Assembly (NCBI GenBank): GCA_038254525.1
Contig: JBBSGC010000035.1
Span: forward strand, 1 to 16,067
Length of the DNA stretch: 16,067 nt
DNA from: JBBSGC01 sp038254525
Lineage (GTDB): Bacteria; Actinomycetota; Actinomycetes; Propionibacteriales; Nocardioidaceae
Direction: 5' to 3'
Below are positions 12,062 through 16,067 of this stretch, piece after piece. Within the stretch, counting starts at the first letter, position 1; each line of letters opens with the position of its first letter. The notes beneath the pieces were generated by a model. That model did no database searches. It was not told the DNA's origin and saw nothing but the letters and a program-made list of their open reading frames with translations. The position numbers and the translations under genes were made by a program.

Positions 12062-12841
12062 GTGGCCAAGAGCATCGACGTCAGTGATCTCGACATCTAC
12101 TACGGGGACTTCCTCGCGGTGGAGGGCGTCACGATCCCGATCGCCGCGCGCTCGGTCACCGCGTTCATCGGACCCTCCGGCTGCGGCAAGTCCAGCTTCC
12201 TGCGCTCGCTGAACCGCATGCACGAGGTGATCCCCGGCGCGTACGTGCGGGGCAAAATCCTCATCGACGGCACCGACCTGTACGGTCCGGACACCGACCC
12301 GGTGGCGGTGCGCCGCCAGATCGGGATGGTGTTCCAGCGGCCGAACCCGTTCCCGACGATGTCGATCTATGACAACGTGCTCGCCGGCATGCGCCTGAAC
12401 AGCAAGCGGATGAAGAAGAGTGAGGCGGATGGCGTCGTCGAGGGCTCGCTGCGCGGCGCCAACCTGTGGGACGAGGTCAGGGAACGGCTGAGCCGGCCGG
12501 GCTCGAGCCTGTCCGGGGGCCAGCAGCAACGGTTGTGCATCGCGCGCGCGATCGCGGTCGAGCCCCAGGTGCTGCTCATGGACGAGCCCTGCTCGGCGCT
12601 CGACCCGATCTCGACCAGCGCCATCGAGGACCTCATCCAGGAGCTCAAGGAGAACTACACGATCGTCATCGTCACCCACAACATGCAGCAGGCTGCCCGG
12701 GTGTCGGACACCACGGCGTTCTTCAACCTCGCCGGCGTGGGGCAGCCGGGCAAGCTGGTCGAGTACGGGGCGACCCCGAAGATGTTCGCCAACCCCGAGA
12801 ACGACGCCACCGAGGCGTACATCTCGGGCCGCTTCGGCTGA
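12062..12841 (+). CDS. pstB: Phosphate ABC transporter ATP-binding protein PstB
   Basis: This 259-residue cytoplasmic ATPase powers the Pst transporter; the length matches the family. Walker A is GPSGCGKSS (residues 37-45), and the Q-loop lies in IGMVFQRPNPFPTMSIYDNV. The ABC signature is LSGGQQQRLCIARAIAVEP, Walker B is VLLMDEPCSALDP, and the H-loop is VIVTHNMQQAARVSD. LNRMHEVIPGA and the C-terminal NPENDATEAYISGRFG are PstB-specific. The GTG start is preceded by AAAGGA about 7 nt upstream. It ends 13 bp before a uridine-kinase-like gene on the same strand, which probably belongs to the operon. No phoU follows, unlike in enterobacteria. Confidence 0.96.
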   Translation: MAKSIDVSDLDIYYGDFLAVEGVTIPIAARSVTAFIGPSGCGKSSFLRSLNRMHEVIPGAYVRGKILIDGTDLYGPDTDPVAVRRQIGMVFQRPNPFPTMSIYDNVLAGMRLNSKRMKKSEADGVVEGSLRGANLWDEVRERLSRPGSSLSGGQQQRLCIARAIAVEPQVLLMDEPCSALDPISTSAIEDLIQELKENYTIVIVTHNMQQAARVSDTTAFFNLAGVGQPGKLVEYGATPKMFANPENDATEAYISGRFG

Positions 12842-12854
12842 GCCACGCGCCGCA

Positions 12855-13526
12855 GTGGCAGCTCCGCCGGACCTGGTGGCGAAGCTGGCCGCTGCCGTGG
12901 CGGACCTGGGCGAGCGACATTCCCGGGTGCTGGTCGGCGGACCCGATGCAGCCGGCAAGAGCATCCTGGCTGACCGGTTGAGCGACGCGCTGACCGGCGA
13001 TGTCGTGCGGGCGTCGATCGACCGATGGCACCACCCTGCCGACGTTCGCCGACGGGCCGGCGCTTTGTCACCACTGGGTTACTACCGCGACTCGTTCGAC
13101 CTGGCCGGTTTGGACCGCGAGCTGCTCCACCCCTTCCAGGCCGGCTACCCGGCGGTGCGGACGCAGGCGTACGACCATTGCGTGGAGCGGACCGTGGAGG
13201 CGCATCCGGCTCCGGTTGCCGCGCGCAGCGTGCTCGTCCTCGACGGCGTGTTCCTGCTCCGTCCTGAGCTGCGCCCGCGCTGGACGCTTGCGGTGCGGCT
13301 GGAGATCCCGCCCGCGGAGACGCTGCGCCGCGCTCTGCTGCGTGACGTGGCGGCTTTCGGGTCGGCAGCCGAGGTGAGGACGCGTTACGAGAAGCGCTAT
13401 CTGCCGGCCCAGGCGCTCTACGACGCGGAGGTCGACCCCCGCTTGCACGCGCATGTTGTCGTCGACAACACCGAGCCCGACCTGCCGCGCGTGACGAAGT
13501 GGGCAGTGCCGTCCGCTCCCCGATGA
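12855..13526 (+). CDS. Uridine-kinase-like P-loop NTPase
   Basis: This 223-residue protein carries a Walker A motif GPDAAGKS (Gly29 to Ser36) after a hydrophobic strand RVLVG. DVVRASIDRWHHPADVRRR resembles the substrate-lid region of uridine kinase-like phosphotransferases, GYYRDSFDLAGLDRELL matches the acidic Y-x-x-P/S-x-x-F region, and VLVLDGVFLLRPELRPRWT is the Walker-B-like strand. The motif YEKRYLPAQALYDAEVDP is typical of the group. A nucleoside or related small molecule is the likely acceptor, but specificity cannot be read off. GTG 12855 places it 13 bp after pstB, so it is probably the last gene of the pst transcript, and it is followed by strong palindromes. I do not know a role for such a kinase in phosphate uptake. 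Confidence 0.8.
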   Translation: MAAPPDLVAKLAAAVADLGERHSRVLVGGPDAAGKSILADRLSDALTGDVVRASIDRWHHPADVRRRAGALSPLGYYRDSFDLAGLDRELLHPFQAGYPAVRTQAYDHCVERTVEAHPAPVAARSVLVLDGVFLLRPELRPRWTLAVRLEIPPAETLRRALLRDVAAFGSAAEVRTRYEKRYLPAQALYDAEVDPRLHAHVVVDNTEPDLPRVTKWAVPSAPR

Positions 13527-13565
13527 GCGGCTCCTAGCGCCTCACGTCGCTCGGGGCTACTTCCG

Positions 13566-13581
13566 TAGGCGGCGCCGCCTA
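13566..13581. terminator. 16-bp perfect palindrome after the pst operon
   Basis: TAGGCGGCGCCGCCTA is a perfect inverted repeat without a loop, 40 bp past the kinase stop. In RNA the centre would open, leaving a GC-rich stem. Together with the next hairpin it may end both convergent transcripts. Confidence 0.4.
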
Positions 13582-13592
13582 TAGGAGCACCC

Positions 13593-13616
13593 CTTCACCA
13601 CGGTGCCGTGGTGAAG
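13593..13616. terminator. Perfect 11-bp-stem hairpin between convergent pst and pit operons
   Basis: CTTCACCACGG, the 2-nt spacer TG, and CCGTGGTGAAG form a perfect 11-bp inverted repeat (in RNA, a 10- or 9-bp stem with a tetraloop or larger). It lies between the convergent uridine-kinase-like gene and pit, so a bidirectional terminator is the simplest reading. No T-tract is present, as usual in high-GC actinomycetes. A degenerate copy is at 7482-7503. Confidence 0.7.
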
Positions 13617-13651
13617 GCAGCGGCACCTCGAGACGGGCGCCGATGCGCAGC

Positions 13652-14656
13652 TCAGGGCAGGAAGATCGACGCGATCCAGTACGCGGCGGCCGCCATCAGT
13701 GCAGCGGCCGGGATGGTCAGCACCCAGGCGACGACGATGCCGCGAGCGACGCCCCACCGCACCGCCGAGAAGCGCTTGGTGGCCCCGACGCCCATCACCG
13801 ATGAGGTGATCGTGTGCGTGGTCGAGACCGGGGCGTGCAGGCTGAGCGCCATCACATACAGCGTCGCCGCTGCGACGGTCTCTGAGGCGAACCCGCGGGG
13901 CGGATCGAGGTGGATGATCCGGCGACCGAGCGTACGCATGATCCGCCAACCGCCGGAGTAGGTGCCGAGCGAGATCGCCGTCGCCGCCGACACCTTGACC
14001 CACCACGGGATCGGCGCGCTGGCGTCCACCCGGTGCGCGACCACCAGCGCAAGGAAGATCACGCCCATCGTCTTCTGCGCGTCCTGCAGGCCATGACCGA
14101 GCGCCATCGCCGCCGCCGACAGCGTCTGCGCGAGCCGGAAGCCCCGGTTGACCCGACCGGGGTTGACCCGCCGGAAGATCCACATGATCGCCAGCATCAG
14201 CAGGTAGGCACCACCGAAACCGATCAACGGCGACAGCACCATCGGGATCACGACCTTGTCGAGCACGCCCTGCCACTGCACGCCGATCGATGCAGCCAGG
14301 GCGGCGCCGACCAGACCGCCGATCAGCGCGTGCGACGACGACGACGGCAGCCCGAAGTACCAGGTGACGAGGTTCCAGATGATGGCGCCGACGAGTGCTC
14401 CCAGCACGACGGTGAGCCCGTGCATGCCGGCGACGTCGGCGGTGTCAAGGATGCCCTTGCCGACGGTGTCGGCGACCTCGGTGCCCAGGAAGGCGCCGAG
14501 GAAGTTCATCGCCGCGGCCAGCAACAGGGCGATCCGCGGCGTCAGCGCGCGTGTCGAGATCGAGGTGGCTATTGCGTTGGCCGCGTCATGGAAGCCATTG
14601 GTGTAGTCGAAGACCAGCGCGATCGCGATCACCGCGATCACCAGGGCGAGCTCCAC
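13652..14656 (-). CDS. pit: Low-affinity inorganic phosphate transporter (PiT family)
   Basis: This 334-residue integral membrane protein takes up (metal-)phosphate driven by the proton gradient. The two PiT signature repeats are seen: an N-terminal FDYTNGFHDAANAIATSIST (about residues 16-35) and a C-terminal ALSLHAPVSTTHTITSSVMG. Between them are WNLVTWYFGLPSSSSHALIG and ALGHGLQDAQKTMGVIFLAL, both also conserved in the family. About ten hydrophobic stretches are present. The GTG start at 14656 lies only 2 bp after the stop of the DUF47 gene, so the pair is co-transcribed and probably coupled. The 3' end faces the pst operon across the palindromes at 13566-13616. It has no PHO box of its own that I can see; Pit normally serves phosphate-replete growth. 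Confidence 0.95.
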   Translation of the reverse strand: MELALVIAVIAIALVFDYTNGFHDAANAIATSISTRALTPRIALLLAAAMNFLGAFLGTEVADTVGKGILDTADVAGMHGLTVVLGALVGAIIWNLVTWYFGLPSSSSHALIGGLVGAALAASIGVQWQGVLDKVVIPMVLSPLIGFGGAYLLMLAIMWIFRRVNPGRVNRGFRLAQTLSAAAMALGHGLQDAQKTMGVIFLALVVAHRVDASAPIPWWVKVSAATAISLGTYSGGWRIMRTLGRRIIHLDPPRGFASETVAAATLYVMALSLHAPVSTTHTITSSVMGVGATKRFSAVRWGVARGIVVAWVLTIPAAALMAAAAYWIASIFLP

Positions 14657-14658
14657 GC

Positions 14659-15276
14659 TCAGGACTCCTTGACCGCGATCTGCTCCACCGTGTTGGCGAC
14701 CCGTTCCAGGGCGTCGATGGCGTGCTCCAGGGAGTCGACGACGTCCTTCAGCTTGAGCACCTCCAGCGCCTGGTAGGTGCCGCCGAACAGCTTGGCGACC
14801 ATGCGGCGGTAGCTGCGGTCGCCCTGGTTCTCCAGCCGGTTGATCTCGATCCAGTACTCCTCGAGGTCCTTCATCGTGCGCAGCCGCGGCATCGCCTCCG
14901 CGGTCAGCTCGGCGGCCCGCTGAAGCACCTCGATCTGGGCGGCCAGCTCGGTTGGCAGCTCACCCACCTCATAGAGGACGATCAAGTCGACCGCCTCCTC
15001 CATGAAGTCCATGACGTCATCGAGGCTGGAGGCAAGCCGGTAGATGTCCTCCCGGTCGAACGGGGTGACGAACGTGCTGTTGACCCGCCGCACGATCTCG
15101 TGCGTGGTGTCGTCGGCAGCGTGCTCGATGTCGCGCATTCGGGCAGCGAGCGCGACCCGGTCGCTGGACTCGTCCAGCAGGGTGGCCAGCATCGACGCTC
15201 CTTCGACGAGGTGCGCCGCGCTCTGCGCGAACAGGTCGTAGAACGTGTTCTCGCTCGGCCGAACTCGTAACCGCAC
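14659..15276 (-). CDS. DUF47 (PhoU-like) Pit accessory protein
   Basis: This 205-residue, almost entirely helical protein belongs to the DUF47/PhoU-like family that is usually encoded directly before pit. It starts MRLRVRPSENTFYDLFAQSA and carries the two acidic E/DxxxD-type stretches that bind metal in PhoU-fold proteins: MRDIEHAADDTTHEIV and, in a second half, EINRLENQGDRSYRRMV. FVTPFDREDIYRLASSLDDV is the family hallmark. It is thought to regulate or assist Pit in the cytoplasm. The GTG start at 15274-15276 is preceded by AGGAG with 6 nt spacing. It ends 2 bp before pit. A TAGCAT -10-like site with a flanking inverted repeat lies upstream. Confidence 0.92.
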   Translation of the reverse strand: MRLRVRPSENTFYDLFAQSAAHLVEGASMLATLLDESSDRVALAARMRDIEHAADDTTHEIVRRVNSTFVTPFDREDIYRLASSLDDVMDFMEEAVDLIVLYEVGELPTELAAQIEVLQRAAELTAEAMPRLRTMKDLEEYWIEINRLENQGDRSYRRMVAKLFGGTYQALEVLKLKDVVDSLEHAIDALERVANTVEQIAVKES

Positions 15277-15300
15277 GGCGGACTCCTGTCGGCTGGGGCT

Positions 15301-15335
15301 GTGCGGCGACCATGCTAGGGGCCGCCGGGCCGCAC
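15301..15335 (-). promoter_or_regulatory. Inverted repeat around the probable DUF47-pit -10
   Basis: GTGCGGC (15301-15307) is repeated in reverse complement as GCCGCAC (15329-15335). The 21-bp spacer includes TAGCAT on the minus strand (15317-15312), which fits a -10 element for the DUF47-pit operon. The half-sites may bind a dimeric regulator; no -35 is convincing. Confidence 0.4.
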
Positions 15336-15397
15336 AACCGGGACCGGCCGCTCCAAGCAGCGTCCGGGCCGCGCGGACCAGCGGGGCTAGGGACGGG

Positions 15398-15541
15398 TCA
15401 CGGCAGGCCGAGGATCTCGTCGATCGAGGCCTGACTGAGCGGACCGTCTGCCTCCGTGGCGGCGATCATGAGGTTGCTGGTCATCTCGATCTCGGACAGC
15501 ACCTCGTCGTCGCGCAACCGTAGGTCCAGCTCCGGGCTCAC
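15398..15541 (-). CDS. Small acidic conserved hypothetical protein
   Basis: This 47-residue protein (MSPELDLRLRDDEV...) has a segment ALSEIEMTSNLMIAA-like and ends LSQASIDEILGLP. Proteins of this size and pattern (..LLxELELTxDLMIAAN..PLxxxxIDxxLGV) are familiar to me as uncharacterised actinobacterial genes; I know no function. I chose GTG 15541 because GGAGG stands 7 nt upstream. ATG 15577 (59 residues) and a further upstream start have no ribosome-binding site and would add a Gly-rich tail. It has no signal peptide or membrane segment, and is predicted to be two short helices. It is divergent from the RNA methyltransferase gene. Confidence 0.7.
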   Translation of the reverse strand: MSPELDLRLRDDEVLSEIEMTSNLMIAATEADGPLSQASIDEILGLP

Positions 15542-15633
15542 GTCATCGCCTCCGCCCTGCCCGCCCTCCGCGGTCATGCCGCCAGCGTACGTCCAACCGG
15601 CCGAGGGGGAACGCAACCGGCGATGATGGCGCA

Positions 15634-16067
15634 GTGAGTGAGCTCGTCAGCAGTGCCGCCAACCCGCTGGTGCGCCGGGTGCGTCGGCTGGCCGACCGGC
15701 GGACCCGCCGGCGGGAGGCCGCCTGCTTCGTCGAGGGCATCGCGCCGGTCTGGCAGGCCGTCGATGCCGGTGTCGAGGTGGAGGCACTGCTGATCAGCCC
15801 GCACCTGCTGGCCGGTTCACCGGCCGCGGAGCTGGTCGCGCGGCAAGAGGATGCGGGCGTACGCGTGGTGCGGCTGACCCGTGAGCTGTTCACGCGGCTG
15901 TCGGATCGCGACGGCCCGTCAGGGCTGGCCGCGATCGTGCGAGTGCCGCCCGCTCGGCAGCTCGACGATGTGGAGGTGCAGGGCAGCGACTTCTTCGTGG
16001 CGGCGCACGAGCTGGCCAACCCCGGCAACCTGGGCACCATCGCGCGCACCGCCGAGGGGCTGGGCGC
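15634..16067 (+). CDS. SpoU/TrmH-family RNA 2'-O-methyltransferase, N-terminal part
   Basis: The gene runs off the right edge; 144 residues are visible. It begins with the substrate-binding domain of SpoU-type enzymes (NPLVRRVRRLADRRTRRRE, then CFVEGIAPVWQAVDAG, ALLISPHLL, VVRLTRELFTRLSDRDGPSG). It then enters the methyltransferase fold with the first SPOUT motif, FFVAAHELANPGNLGTIART, whose Asn is the conserved catalytic-site residue of the family. These enzymes methylate the 2'-O of a ribose in rRNA or tRNA using S-adenosylmethionine, through a trefoil-knot fold. The specific RNA target cannot be told. The GTG start at 15634 gives the expected N-terminus. No strong ribosome-binding site is evident. 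It is divergent from the small acidic protein. Confidence 0.9.
   Translation, partial: MSELVSSAANPLVRRVRRLADRRTRRREAACFVEGIAPVWQAVDAGVEVEALLISPHLLAGSPAAELVARQEDAGVRVVRLTRELFTRLSDRDGPSGLAAIVRVPPARQLDDVEVQGSDFFVAAHELANPGNLGTIARTAEGLG

Noticed and set aside
12008..12964. Minus-strand open frame opposite pstB
   Set aside because: Antisense to Walker A, signature and Walker B motifs; composition typical of a shadow frame.
15623..15637. Four-codon ORF (ATGATGGCGCAGTGA) overlapping the RNA methyltransferase start
   Set aside because: The arrangement could give coupling, but so short a frame is expected by chance and has no ribosome-binding site.
1..16067. CRISPR arrays, insertion sequences, prophage genes, tRNA or rRNA
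   Set aside because: I looked for regularly spaced repeats, transposase or integrase motifs and cloverleaf/rRNA signatures on both strands and saw none; a covariance-model and IS search would settle it.

Overview
The window is a single stretch of high-GC DNA from an actinomycete (phylum Actinomycetota). Four things support this: a mycothiol synthase gene (mshD), a GlnR-type orphan regulator, frequent GTG starts, and a gene order resembling the glnR-mshD-ppk-pst-pit neighbourhoods I recall from Streptomyces and, in part, Mycobacterium. The genus cannot be told from the sequence alone. It is mostly ordinary chromosomal core. I see no insertion sequence, prophage, CRISPR array, tRNA or rRNA.

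Positions 1-2110 hold the 3' end of an LCP-family cell-wall ligase on the plus strand. Facing it on the minus strand is a sulfur block: a MoaD/ThiS-like sulfur carrier, then a short probable Cys-containing leader peptide, then a two-domain thiosulfate sulfurtransferase, then sseC (DUF1416). Positions 2111-3876 hold glnR and mshD on the plus strand, translationally coupled, with a four-copy 9-bp tandem repeat and a hairpin in the glnR leader. Positions 3860-4419 (minus) hold a decayed alpha/beta-hydrolase lipase with a large internal deletion, a frame change and an amber stop.

Positions 4504-8652 (plus) carry polyphosphate kinase (ppk), a mycothiol-dependent maleylpyruvate isomerase-like protein, a 380-bp gap, and a MutT1-type Nudix-histidine phosphatase fusion. 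Positions 8653-13526 hold a clear PHO box, then pstS, pstC, pstA, pstB and a uridine-kinase-like P-loop gene. A 14-bp-stem hairpin sits between pstS and pstC. Strong palindromes close the operon at 13566-13616. On the minus strand, 13652-15276 is the low-affinity phosphate transporter pit with its DUF47/PhoU-like partner. The window ends with a 47-residue acidic protein (minus) and the 5' part of a SpoU/TrmH RNA methyltransferase (plus).

Taken together the locus joins phosphate uptake (high-affinity Pst under probable PhoP control, low-affinity Pit) and phosphate storage (PPK), next to nitrogen (GlnR), sulfur (sulfurtransferase, sulfur carrier) and mycothiol functions. The most interesting signals are regulatory or degenerative: the leader peptide before the sulfurtransferase, the pstS-pstC hairpin, the glnR leader repeats, the palindrome overlapping the ppk start, and the lipase pseudogene.
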